64,000 bases of DNA, taken from positions 438,521 to 502,520 of the forward strand of contig NZ_BMRA01000001.1 in the NCBI RefSeq assembly GCF_014648395.1, read 5' to 3'. Origin of the DNA: Micromonospora fulviviridis (GTDB lineage: Bacteria > Actinomycetota > Actinomycetes > Mycobacteriales > Micromonosporaceae). Made by a program: the position numbers and the translations under genes. Under the pieces are notes generated by a model that did not search any database, had not been told where the DNA came from, and was given only the letters and a program-made list of their open reading frames with translations. Every line of letters starts with the position of its first letter. Within the stretch, counting starts at the first letter, position 1. Shown piece by piece: positions 15,625 through 23,247 of the stretch.

Positions 15625-16314
15625 ATGAGCATTGAGTGGTCCTCCCTGCAGGGGCGCGCCCGCATCCACGCCGCCCTCGGCGACACGGCGCGTCTGGCAA
15701 TCGTGGACGCGCTCACTCTCGGCGACGCCTCTCCCGGCGAGATCGCCCGGGACCTTGGCATGCCCACCAACCTCGTCGCCCACCACGTCAAGGTCCTCAC
15801 CGAGGCTGGCCTGGTCGGGCGTGGCCGGTCCGAGGGCGACCGCCGCCGCACCTACCTCCGCCTGCGGCCGGAAGTGCTGGCGACACTGGCTCCGCCCTCG
15901 GTGACCGACGCCAATCGGGTGGTGTTCGTGTGCACCCGCAACTCCGCCCGCTCCCAACTCGCCGCCGCGCTCTGGGCGAGCCGGGCCGGCACGCCGGCCA
16001 CCTCCGCCGGCACGAAACCCGCATCCCGGGTCCACCCCCGCGCCGTCGCCGTGGCCCACCGCCACGGACTCCACCTCGACCCCACCGGCACCGCCCACAT
16101 CGACCAGGTGGCGCACGAGGGGGATCTGGTGATCGCCGTGTGCGACAACGCGCACGAGGAACTCAGCGGGCGGGTCCGTTCCCGCCTGCACTGGTCGGTG
16201 CCCGACCCGGTCCGCGTCGACACCGATGCCGCGTTCGAGGCCGCGTTCATCGACCTCGCCGCCCGCGTCGACCGGCTCGCACCTGTCGTCGATCCAGGGG
16301 AACGTCATGGCTGA
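15625..16314 (+). CDS. ArsR-ArsC fusion: repressor domain plus arsenate reductase
   Basis: A 229-aa two-domain protein. Residues 1-90 are an ArsR-like winged helix (ALGDTARLAIVDAL, then GMPTNLVAHHVKVLTEAGLV). Residues 97-229 form a low-molecular-weight phosphatase-type arsenate reductase with P-loop CTRNSAR (Cys103-Arg109, C-X5-R) and a late DPVRVD acid motif. One polypeptide may thus sense arsenic and reduce arsenate. The start lies 8 bp after a likely -10 box. It overlaps a 48-aa ORF and leads the aquaporin-arsC operon. Confidence 0.85.
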   Translation: MSIEWSSLQGRARIHAALGDTARLAIVDALTLGDASPGEIARDLGMPTNLVAHHVKVLTEAGLVGRGRSEGDRRRTYLRLRPEVLATLAPPSVTDANRVVFVCTRNSARSQLAAALWASRAGTPATSAGTKPASRVHPRAVAVAHRHGLHLDPTGTAHIDQVAHEGDLVIAVCDNAHEELSGRVRSRLHWSVPDPVRVDTDAAFEAAFIDLAARVDRLAPVVDPGERHG

Positions 16315-16453
16315 GGCCGGCCCGCGCGCGGACGAAGACCTCTCCATCGACCAGCAACTCGCCGAACGCTTCGCCCGCCCGCGCCTGCAGGCCCTCGCCC
16401 ACGGGGGCGACACACGGTCCGCGACCGCACCGCAATGGGAGAGAACAGACTGA
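16307..16453 (+). CDS. 48-aa ORF resembling an ArsC-associated three-helix N-terminal fragment
   Basis: The ATG at 16307 overlaps the fusion stop by 8 bp, and the TGA at 16451-16453 overlaps the aquaporin ATG (TGATG). The segment LSIDQQLAERFARPRLQAL resembles the start of the three-helix bundle that precedes many actinobacterial arsenate reductase domains, cut short here. It may be a translated remnant kept as a coupling element. No separate function can be given. Confidence 0.5.
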   Translation: MAEAGPRADEDLSIDQQLAERFARPRLQALAHGGDTRSATAPQWERTD

Positions 16454-17196
16454 TGATCATCGCACGCCGGCGGCGCCTGCTGGCCGAGTTCACGGGCACC
16501 GCACTGCTGGTCACCGCCGTGGTCGGCTCCGGCATCATGGCGACCACGCTCTCCCCCGGAGACGTCGGCCTCCAACTCCTGGAGAACTCGATCGCCACCG
16601 CGTTCGCCCTGGCCGCCCTGATCCTGATCTTCGGTCCGGTCTCCGGGGCCCACTTCAACCCGGTCGTCTCCGCCGCGGACTGGTTCCTCGGCCGCCGCAC
16701 CGGCACCGGTCTCACCGCCCGCGACCTCGCCGGATACACCGCCGCCCAGGTCGTCGGGGCGATCGCCGGGGCCATCCTGGCCAACCTCATGTTCGACCTC
16801 GCGGCCGTCGACCTCTCCGGCAAGGACCGGTCCGCCGGCCACCTCTGGCTCGGCGAGGTCGTCGCCACCACCGGCCTGATCCTGCTGATCTTCGCCCTCG
16901 CCCGCTCCGGCCGCGCCCCGGTCGCCCCGGCCGCCGTCGGCGCCTACATCGGCGCCGCCTACTGGTTCACCTCGTCGACCTCGTTCGCCAACCCCGCGGT
17001 CACGATCGGGCGGGCGTTCAGCGACAGCTTCGCCGGCATCGCGCCCGCCTCGGTGCCCGGCTTCGTGCTCTCCCAGTTCGTCGGCCTCGCCGTCGGCCTC
17101 GGGCTCCTGACCGCCCTCTACCCCGACGCCGGGCGCGCCGCCGATCAGGTCGTCGTCCCCACGGACGACGACGCCGCGTTCGACCGCCGCGCATGA
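16453..17196 (+). CDS. Aquaporin-family channel (AqpS-like)
   Basis: A 247-aa MIP-family channel with six membrane helices and both pore motifs, NPV at 69-71 in SGAHFNPVV and NPA at 180-182 in FANPAVT. In Sinorhizobium meliloti, AqpS in an ars operon lets arsenite leave the cell after ArsC reduces arsenate. The neighbours here, a fused ArsC upstream and ArsC downstream, fit that model. The ATG at 16453 follows GGGAGA and overlaps the stop of the 48-aa ORF; an ATG at 16435 is possible. Confidence 0.87.
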   Translation: MIIARRRRLLAEFTGTALLVTAVVGSGIMATTLSPGDVGLQLLENSIATAFALAALILIFGPVSGAHFNPVVSAADWFLGRRTGTGLTARDLAGYTAAQVVGAIAGAILANLMFDLAAVDLSGKDRSAGHLWLGEVVATTGLILLIFALARSGRAPVAPAAVGAYIGAAYWFTSSTSFANPAVTIGRAFSDSFAGIAPASVPGFVLSQFVGLAVGLGLLTALYPDAGRAADQVVVPTDDDAAFDRRA

Positions 17197-17288
17197 CCAC
17201 CGACCCCGCCGGCCGCTCCCCGCGGGAAACCCCCGACGGGCCGCCGGTCGACCATCCCCGCGACCCGCACCGCCAGGAAGGCTCCTGA
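17193..17288 (+). CDS. 31-aa micro-ORF coupling aquaporin and arsC
   Basis: The ATG at 17193 overlaps the aquaporin stop (ATGA), and the TGA at 17286-17288 overlaps the arsC ATG (TGATG). The peptide is Pro/Asp/Arg-rich with no recognisable domain (starts MTTDPAGRSPRETPDG). It may act only to pass ribosomes to arsC. Confidence 0.35.
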   Translation: MTTDPAGRSPRETPDGPPVDHPRDPHRQEGS

Positions 17289-17695
17289 TGTCCGACAAGC
17301 CCAGCGTCCTGTTCGTCTGCGTCCACAACGCCGGCCGCTCCCAGATGGCCGCCGGCTGGCTGCGCCACCTCGCCGGCGACACCGTCGAGGTCCGCTCCGC
17401 CGGCTCGGCCCCCGCCGGGGCCGTCAACCCGGCCGCCGTCGAGGCCATGCGCGAGGTCGGCATCGACATCACCGACCAGACCCCCAAACTCCTGGAGTAC
17501 GCGACCGCCGAGTCCTCCGACGTCATCGTGACCATGGGCTGCGGCGACGCGTGCCCCGTCTTCCCGGGCAAGCGCTACGAGGACTGGAAGCTCGAAGACC
17601 CGGCCGGCAAGGGCGTCGAGGCCGTCCGCCCCATCCGCGACGAGATCCGCGCCCGGGTGGAGAAGCTGCTCACCGAGCTACGGGCCACCGCCTGA
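17288..17695 (+). CDS. arsC: Arsenate reductase, low-molecular-weight phosphatase type
   Basis: A 135-aa arsenate reductase. The P-loop is CVHNAGR (Cys11 to Arg17, C-X5-R). Cys85 and Cys89 in MGCGDACPVFPG are spaced like the redox cysteines of thioredoxin-coupled ArsC, and DWKLEDPAG carries the general-acid Asp. Actinobacteria may instead use mycothiol; the sequence does not decide. It is the last gene of the fusion-aquaporin-arsC operon, with an AGGAAGG site. Confidence 0.9.
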   Translation: MSDKPSVLFVCVHNAGRSQMAAGWLRHLAGDTVEVRSAGSAPAGAVNPAAVEAMREVGIDITDQTPKLLEYATAESSDVIVTMGCGDACPVFPGKRYEDWKLEDPAGKGVEAVRPIRDEIRARVEKLLTELRATA

Positions 17696-17830
17696 TCGAC
17701 TTCTTCGCGCGGCCGCCCTGGGGGATGGCTGTGCGGCGGGCACCCGGCGCGCGGTCTCCCTGGAAGGACCAGGCGCACACCGGCAGGAGCCCGAGCGGCA
17801 CGAACTCTTGATCAAGGGTCTGAAACGGAT

Positions 17831-17847
17831 GTCTGCTGTCGGCAGAC
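17831..17847. promoter_or_regulatory. Inverted repeat upstream of the alpha/beta hydrolase
   Basis: GTCTGC and GCAGAC form perfect 6-bp arms around TGTCG, about 40 bp before the hydrolase start and 136 bp after arsC. It could be an operator or a weak hairpin; the short arms leave this open. Confidence 0.3.
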
Positions 17848-17888
17848 CCGGACAGCGGCGGCGGGCGATGTCGGCGAAGGTGAGCCGC

Positions 17889-18599
17889 ATGGATCCTGCG
17901 GTGGTTCTCGTGCACAGCCCGTCGGTGGGACCGCTGACCTGGGCGCCGGTGGAGGCGAGGCTGAAGGCGTCGGGTGCCACGGCCCTGGCGCCCTCGCTCC
18001 GCGGCGTGGCGGACGCCCCTCCACCCTTCTGGCCGTTCATCACCGAGGCCGTGGGCAGGGCGATCGGCGAGCTGCCGTCGAGCCAACCGGTGGTACTCGT
18101 TGCCCACAGCAATGCCGGCCTCTTCGTCCCGCTCATCGCCGAGGCGACCCGACCTCGGGTTGTCGGCTGCCTGTTCGTCGACGCGGCGTTGCCCGCGCGC
18201 ACCGGGCCGACGCCGGTCGCACCGCCCGAGCTGCTCGACTTCCTGCGGCCCAAGGTGACCGGCGGTCGCCTGCCGCAGTGGACGGAGTGGTGGGACGAGT
18301 CCGACGTCGCGCCGATGTTCCCGGACCCGGAGACCCGGCGTGGCGTCTCGGCCGAGCAGCCCCGCCTACCCCTGAGCTACTACCAGGAACAGGTGCCGGT
18401 GCCGGACGGCTGGGACAGCGTGCCGTGTGGCTACCTGCTGTTCGGCCCGCCGTACGAGCAAGCGGCGCAGGACGCGCGCGAACGTGGCTGGGACGTGGAG
18501 CAGGTCCCCGGCCACCATCTGCACCAGTTGGTCGATCCCGACACGGTGACGGCCAGCATCACGCGCATGTATGCCAGGTGGTGCTCCCCGGTCAGCTGA
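17889..18599 (+). CDS. Alpha/beta-fold hydrolase
   Basis: A 236-aa alpha/beta hydrolase. The nucleophile elbow is VAHSNAGLF, a GxSxxG variant with His-Ser-Asn, and VLVHSPSVGPLTW forms the oxyanion-loop region near the N-terminus. A final His is in PGHHLHQLVDP. It resembles esterase-like proteins of actinomycetes with unknown substrate. The ATG at 17889 follows AAGGTGAG; upstream ATGs at 17868 and 17808 are weaker. Confidence 0.72.
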   Translation: MDPAVVLVHSPSVGPLTWAPVEARLKASGATALAPSLRGVADAPPPFWPFITEAVGRAIGELPSSQPVVLVAHSNAGLFVPLIAEATRPRVVGCLFVDAALPARTGPTPVAPPELLDFLRPKVTGGRLPQWTEWWDESDVAPMFPDPETRRGVSAEQPRLPLSYYQEQVPVPDGWDSVPCGYLLFGPPYEQAAQDARERGWDVEQVPGHHLHQLVDPDTVTASITRMYARWCSPVS

Positions 18600-18631
18600 C
18601 CCACATACGGGGAGGATTGCGCGCGCCGATC

Positions 18632-18661
18632 TGAGAGACTACTTTCGAAACATGTCTCTCA
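18632..18661. promoter_or_regulatory. Operator overlapping the regulator start codon
   Basis: TGAGAGAC (18632-18639) and GTCTCTCA (18654-18661) are perfect 8-bp inverted arms around 14 bp. The ATG of the regulator gene at 18652 lies inside. This looks like an autoregulation site. Confidence 0.55.
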
Positions 18662-19245
18662 CAAATCCGTACGGAGATATGGAGCTGACCTCTCCGCAGG
18701 CGCTGCGGGCGTTGGCTCATCCGGTACGGCTGGCTCTGCTCGATCGGCTGCAGCGACACGGCCCCGCGACGGCCACCCAGCTCGCACCCCACGTCGGTGC
18801 CACGCCATCGGTCGTCAGCTGGCACCTGAGGCACCTCGCCTCCTTCGGTCTCGTCACCGACTGGGACGGGGCAACGAACAAGCGGGAGCGGTGGTGGCAG
18901 GCGGCAGGCAAGGGCTTCCGATTCACCATGCCCGACGACGCAGAGGGTCAGGACGCGGCGCGGCAACTGCAGGCCGAGATGTTCGCCCGATCCGCGGAGG
19001 CGCCCGTGCAGTGGTCGCTGCGGGACGAGCCGCGGCTGGATCCGGAGTGGCGAGCCCTGGCAGGGCTGGCCGATACCCGGTTCGCCGTTACCGCTGACGA
19101 GTTGCGGCAGCTCGAAGAAGCGATCGAGGCACTGCTCGCGCCGTACGTCCGGCGTAAGGGTGGCGAGCTGCCGGACGGTGCGCGGCTCGTGCGGATGCTG
19201 CGCTATCTGCTGCCCGAGCCCGGCGACGACCCGGCGGCGTCATGA
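18652..19245 (+). CDS. ArsR-like winged-helix regulator
   Basis: A 197-aa regulator with an N-terminal ArsR-like winged helix (LRALAHPVRLALLDRLQRHG, then GATPSVVSWHLRHLASFGLV) and a C-terminal helical extension. It has no cysteines positioned as in metal sensors, so the ligand is unknown. The ATG at 18652 has no clear ribosome binding site and may be leaderless; an ATG at 18679 is the alternative. Its stop overlaps the MFS start (ATGA), so it probably controls that exporter. Confidence 0.82.
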   Translation: MSLTNPYGDMELTSPQALRALAHPVRLALLDRLQRHGPATATQLAPHVGATPSVVSWHLRHLASFGLVTDWDGATNKRERWWQAAGKGFRFTMPDDAEGQDAARQLQAEMFARSAEAPVQWSLRDEPRLDPEWRALAGLADTRFAVTADELRQLEEAIEALLAPYVRRKGGELPDGARLVRMLRYLLPEPGDDPAAS

Positions 19246-20642
19246 CCGCCACCACCACGAGGCCCCCGGCGGTCCTGCGCGACAATCGGCGTTTTCGCAC
19301 TTTCTGGCTCGGCGAAACCGTTTCCCAGTTCGGCGACCGAATCAGCGAGCTGGCCCTGCCGCTGATCGCCGTCACCGTCCTCACCGCGACGCCCGCGCAG
19401 GTCAGCATCCTCACCGCCCTGATCTGGCTTCCCAACCTGCTGGGCGTGTTCGTCGGCGTGTGGGTGGACCAACGGACCCGCAAGCGCCGCCTGCTGATCG
19501 TGGCCGACCTGGTCCGCGCGGTGGTGCTGCTCAGCCTCCCGGTGGCCTACCTGCTGGACGTGGTCACGCTGGCCCATCTCTATCTGGTCGCCCTGCTCAC
19601 CGGAGCCGGTGCGGTCCTGTTCGGCATGGCGCGCCAGGCGTTCTTCGTCGCTCTGGTCCCGCCGTCGGCGTATGTGGAGGCGAACAGCAAGCTGAGTCTG
19701 AGCCGGGCAGCCTCGTTCGCGGCCGGGCCGGCCCTCGGCGGCGGTCTGGTCCAGGCCCTCACCGCCCCGGTCGCGGTCCTCGTCGACGTGGTGTCCTTCC
19801 TCGGGTCCGCGCTGTTGATCGGTCGAATTCCCGTGGACGAGGCACGGCCGGCGCCACCGCGGTCCTCGACCCTTGGTCTGGTGCGGGACGGCCTCGTCAT
19901 GGTGCTGCGTCATCCGGTGATGCGCGCCGTTCTCGGCTGCACCAGCACCGTCAACTTCTTCACCCTCATGACCAACGCACTGCTCGTGCTGTATGCAAGC
20001 CGTGAGCTTGGTCTGTCGGCCGGCGCGATCGGCATCGCCTTCGGCGTCGGCGCGGTCGGCGGGCTGGCTGGTGCGGCACTGGCACCTCGGGTCTCCCGCA
20101 CCATCGGCCTGGGCCGCACCGCGATGATCGGAGCGGTTCTCTTTCCTGCTCCCCTGGCGCTGACAGCGTTCGTGTCCGGCCCGACCTGGGCCCGAATCGC
20201 AGCGCTCGCGGTTATCGAGATGGTCTCCAGCGTCGGCGTGATGCTGATGGACGTCAACCTCAACGCCCTGCTCGCCTCGGTCACGCCCGACGACGCGCGG
20301 GGACGGCGGGCGGGCGCGTACAGTGCGGTCAACTACGGAATCAGACCGCTTGGAGCGCTGGTCGGCGGCTGGTTGGGCACCACCATCGGCCTGCGACCGA
20401 CACTGGTCGTCGCCGGCCTTGGCGGCGCCCTCGCCGTACTGTGGCTACTCACCTCACCGGTGCGTCACATCGCCACCCTCGACGAGCCGGCGACGGGCAC
20501 CTCGGCTGCCGAAGGACGGCAGAGCGCGCCACCGCCCGGCCCGCGCAACCGACCAGACCCTCCTCCTGCAGCCGCTGGACCACCTCATCCTGATCAGAGG
20601 ACGTCGTCCGAGGCAGGACCCCGAGCAGGAAGCGTGCGGTAG
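19242..20642 (+). CDS. MFS transporter, macrolide-efflux-like
   Basis: A 466-aa major facilitator: FRTFWLGETVSQFGDRISEL at helix 1 and GVWVDQRTRKRRLLI in the helix 2-3 loop, as in the MefA/enterobactin-exporter-like group. The last 60 residues are hydrophilic and Pro/Ser-rich. Translational coupling to the preceding regulator (ATGA) suggests drug- or metabolite-induced export. The substrate is unknown. Confidence 0.83.
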   Translation: MTATTTRPPAVLRDNRRFRTFWLGETVSQFGDRISELALPLIAVTVLTATPAQVSILTALIWLPNLLGVFVGVWVDQRTRKRRLLIVADLVRAVVLLSLPVAYLLDVVTLAHLYLVALLTGAGAVLFGMARQAFFVALVPPSAYVEANSKLSLSRAASFAAGPALGGGLVQALTAPVAVLVDVVSFLGSALLIGRIPVDEARPAPPRSSTLGLVRDGLVMVLRHPVMRAVLGCTSTVNFFTLMTNALLVLYASRELGLSAGAIGIAFGVGAVGGLAGAALAPRVSRTIGLGRTAMIGAVLFPAPLALTAFVSGPTWARIAALAVIEMVSSVGVMLMDVNLNALLASVTPDDARGRRAGAYSAVNYGIRPLGALVGGWLGTTIGLRPTLVVAGLGGALAVLWLLTSPVRHIATLDEPATGTSAAEGRQSAPPPGPRNRPDPPPAAAGPPHPDQRTSSEAGPRAGSVR

Positions 20643-20698
20643 GCGCTGCCGCCGATCCATGCCGGAAGGAGCGGTGATCGTCGATCAGGGGTGTGGCC

Positions 20699-20774
20699 TG
20701 GTGCCCCCGGCAGGATTCGAACCTGCGACACACGGTTTAGGAAACCGATGCTCTATCCCCTGAGCTACGAGGGC
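20699..20774 (-). tRNA. tRNA-Arg (anticodon CCU)
   Basis: The minus strand folds as a tRNA: a 7-bp acceptor (GCCCTCG with CGGGGGC), a D-arm with GCTC/GAGC, the anticodon loop TTCCTAA giving CCU, and a T-arm with the invariant GGTTCGAATCC. The 3' CCA appears to be encoded (20699-20701). It decodes AGG. It lies at the right end of the arsenic and efflux region. Confidence 0.95.
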
Positions 20775-20925
20775 GCGAGTCGTCAGTCTAGCGACCTGCG
20801 CGTCGACCCGGGGTGGCAGGGAGCGTCCGCCGTTGACCTGCGTTTTCCGGTCAGTCGGCCCGGGCGACGACCACCGGAGGAAGTCGGCTGGTGGGCGCGC
20901 TGTGCCTGGCCGCGGCGGGGAGCGC

Positions 20926-21483
20926 TCAGGTCCGGACCAGCGCTGCGGGTCGTCGATCGGGCTGAAGGTGGCCGCCTTCGGTTTCCCAGACGGCCACGTC
21001 GTCGCCGTATCGGGCCAGTCGTCGCGGGTGGGGACGGGGCGGTGTGGGCAGGATGTCGCCGGCCCGGGTGGTGTTGCCAGGGCGCGAAGCCGCCAGCATG
21101 GCCGCCGTGGCCACGGCGTACGTAGTCTCCGGCGGTATCACGAGCAGGTCGATCCGCAGATCCTCCGGGCCTGTGACGATCACCAGGGCGGCTTCGAGGC
21201 TGGCGAACCAGCCCACCCGCACCACGGCGCCGGCGACGCCGAACCGGCACGGCTGCCTGTCCCAGGCCGCCGGCTGCAACATGATCCGCTCGACGACCCC
21301 ACCGCGCTGGGCGGCAAGCGCGATGACCAGGCCGGACAGTTCGACGACCGGGTCGCGCGAGGCTGGCCACCAACCGCCGTCGAGAATCGCGCGGCTGGAC
21401 GGCGAGTCGGCCAGCCGCAGGCGGGCCTTTGGTGGTTCCCGGGTGCAGACCCAGGTCATGCGTTCCTCGGCAGAGCGGATCAT
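20926..21483 (-). CDS. DUF5994-family protein
   Basis: A 185-aa protein of a family restricted largely to actinomycetes. The signature ILDGGWWPASRDPVVELSGL is shared with the paralogue at 32786. WDRQPCRFGV and LRIDLLVIPP are further conserved blocks. The function is unknown. The ATG at 21483 overlaps the stop of the 64-aa gene (ATGA). It may be the last gene of the glycosyltransferase/GH130 segment. Confidence 0.75.
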   Translation of the reverse strand: MIRSAEERMTWVCTREPPKARLRLADSPSSRAILDGGWWPASRDPVVELSGLVIALAAQRGGVVERIMLQPAAWDRQPCRFGVAGAVVRVGWFASLEAALVIVTGPEDLRIDLLVIPPETTYAVATAAMLAASRPGNTTRAGDILPTPPRPHPRRLARYGDDVAVWETEGGHLQPDRRPAALVRT

Positions 21484-21674
21484 GAGGCCCGTCCCTCCGA
21501 TCGGCCGACGCCCGGGTCGGTGCCGGCGGTGGGGTCTGGACGGGTGACGGTGGCGGTGTGGGGGGTGCGGCGCTTGCGCACCGACAGCCCCAGCTGGAGG
21601 ACGCGCCGCATGGCGGCGTGCACGGCAACCAGCAGCACGCTGGTGAACCGGGCGGGGCGGGCGAATCTGGTCAT
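21480..21674 (-). CDS. Small basic 64-aa protein
   Basis: A short protein starting MTRFARPARFTSVLLVAVHA, with one amphipathic or hydrophobic helix and a basic, Thr/Pro-rich tail. A GAGG site lies 6 bp before the ATG at 21674, and the stop overlaps the DUF5994 start. The family is unknown; a peripheral membrane role is possible. Confidence 0.5.
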   Translation of the reverse strand: MTRFARPARFTSVLLVAVHAAMRRVLQLGLSVRKRRTPHTATVTRPDPTAGTDPGVGRSEGRAS

Positions 21675-21744
21675 TGTGTACCTCAAACTCGGCGGTGGGG
21701 CGCGAAAGGTGCGGGCCACCGAGGTCCAGGGCGACACCGTCATC

Positions 21745-23247
21745 CTACTCTTCGATCGGGCAGGACCGGCCGTCCAGCGGCGGGGATTCCACCATCGCCG
21801 CGATGAGGGCGACCACCGGTACGGTGGCGAAACCGACCCGGGCGTCGCTGGCCCCGTACGGCAGCCACAGCTCACCGTCGTGGACGAGCCCGCCGCAGGA
21901 GTAGACGACGTTGGGCACGTATCCGTCCCGGTCGGTCTTGTCGGGTGACAGGAGCGCGCCGGGAAGCTGCGCGACGACCCGTTCCGGTCGATGCAGGTCG
22001 AGCAGGAGTGCGCCGATGGAGTAGCGGCGCATCGGGCCGACGCCGTGGGTGAGCACGAGCCAGCCGGCGTCGGTCTCGATGGGGGATCCGCAGTTCCCGA
22101 CCTGGATCAGTTCCCAGCTGTCGCGGGGGGCGTGCAGTGGCACCGGGGTCTGCCACCGGTTCTCACCGTCCAGGCAGGTCAGGCCGAGGGTCTCGCCGTC
22201 GGCGCGGCACAGCGCGAGGTGCCGGCCGCCGACGGTACGCGGGAACAGCGCGACACCCTTGTTGCGGGCGCCCGGACCGCGCATCGGGGTGATCTCGAAG
22301 CGGCGCAGGTCGCTGCTGGCCAGCGCCCGGGTGGCGATGCGCCGCCCGTCGTAAGCGGTGTAGGTGGCCCGGTACACCGGTCCGGACTCGTCGGTGAACC
22401 TGACGAACCGGGCGTCCTCCATGCCGTTGCTCTCCGCCGGGTTGGCGGGCCAGAGCACCCGTTGGTGCAGAGCCGTGTCGGCGGGGAAGGTCGTGGCGTA
22501 ACTGGCGGCGTTGGCGCGGCGGAGCTGTTCGAGGGTGCCCGGACCGGTGCTGCGGGAGAGCAGGTCCGCTGGCAGGTTGCCGAGCACGCGGTCGAAGGTG
22601 GCCTCGTTGTACCGGTCGGGCAGGGCGTCCAGCACGGTGGCGGTGACCTCGTTGTCGCAGTCTTCCTCGGCCAGTCCGGCAGCGAGCAGGTCCCGGCGGT
22701 GCCGTACGCCCACCATTCGGCCGACGGCCAGAGGGCCGTGCCGGTCGACGACGGCGAGCCGGCGCCCGGGTCCGACGACCGCGGTGGCGAACCCGATCGA
22801 CGACAGGTGGCCCTCACCGATCTGGCGCAGGCTGACCGCGACGCGCAACTGCCCGACGCTCAGACCGGTCTGGTCGGGGTGGGCCACCATCGACGGATTG
22901 CACAGCGCGGCGGCCTCGACGGCGTACTCGTGGCTGAAGTAGGCGCCGACCAGGAGCCGCGTGGTGGGGGAAAGGTCCCGGGCCCGGGCAGCGCGGTGCC
23001 GGACGAGGTCGTAGTGGTGGTGGAACGTGCCGTCCAGGTCACGGTGCCGGGTGCCGAAGCGGTCGAAGGTGTCCCTCAGCAGCCTGCCGGTCTCCTCGTC
23101 GTCGAGGTGCGCGACGCGGTCGATGAGCGCCCCCGCGCGGGTGCGCACCACAACGGCGTCCTCGCCTGGGACGAAGAGCTTGACGATGACCCGGCGTGGA
23201 TCCGGAGTGAGGGTGACGCTCTGCCGGACGGCCAGGATGCCGGTCAC
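21745..23247 (-). CDS. GH130-family glycoside phosphorylase or hydrolase
   Basis: A 500-aa protein. Residues from about 190 onward form the five-bladed GH130 propeller, with the hallmark SNGMEDARFVRFTD, GARNKGVALFPR and the phosphate-site region GNCGSPIETDAGWLVLTHGV. GH130 enzymes act on beta-mannosides, usually by phosphorolysis, so a mannose-containing glycan is the likely substrate. The N-terminal 150 residues are a separate helical region. The GTG at 23247 overlaps the stop of the previous gene. The operon also carries two glycosyltransferases, pointing to synthesis or turnover of a specific polymer. Confidence 0.82.
   Translation of the reverse strand: MTGILAVRQSVTLTPDPRRVIVKLFVPGEDAVVVRTRAGALIDRVAHLDDEETGRLLRDTFDRFGTRHRDLDGTFHHHYDLVRHRAARARDLSPTTRLLVGAYFSHEYAVEAAALCNPSMVAHPDQTGLSVGQLRVAVSLRQIGEGHLSSIGFATAVVGPGRRLAVVDRHGPLAVGRMVGVRHRRDLLAAGLAEEDCDNEVTATVLDALPDRYNEATFDRVLGNLPADLLSRSTGPGTLEQLRRANAASYATTFPADTALHQRVLWPANPAESNGMEDARFVRFTDESGPVYRATYTAYDGRRIATRALASSDLRRFEITPMRGPGARNKGVALFPRTVGGRHLALCRADGETLGLTCLDGENRWQTPVPLHAPRDSWELIQVGNCGSPIETDAGWLVLTHGVGPMRRYSIGALLLDLHRPERVVAQLPGALLSPDKTDRDGYVPNVVYSCGGLVHDGELWLPYGASDARVGFATVPVVALIAAMVESPPLDGRSCPIEE

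Noticed and set aside
20699..20774. tRNA-Arg as integration site of the arsenic region
   Set aside because: No integrase, excisionase or repeated tRNA end is seen in the window.
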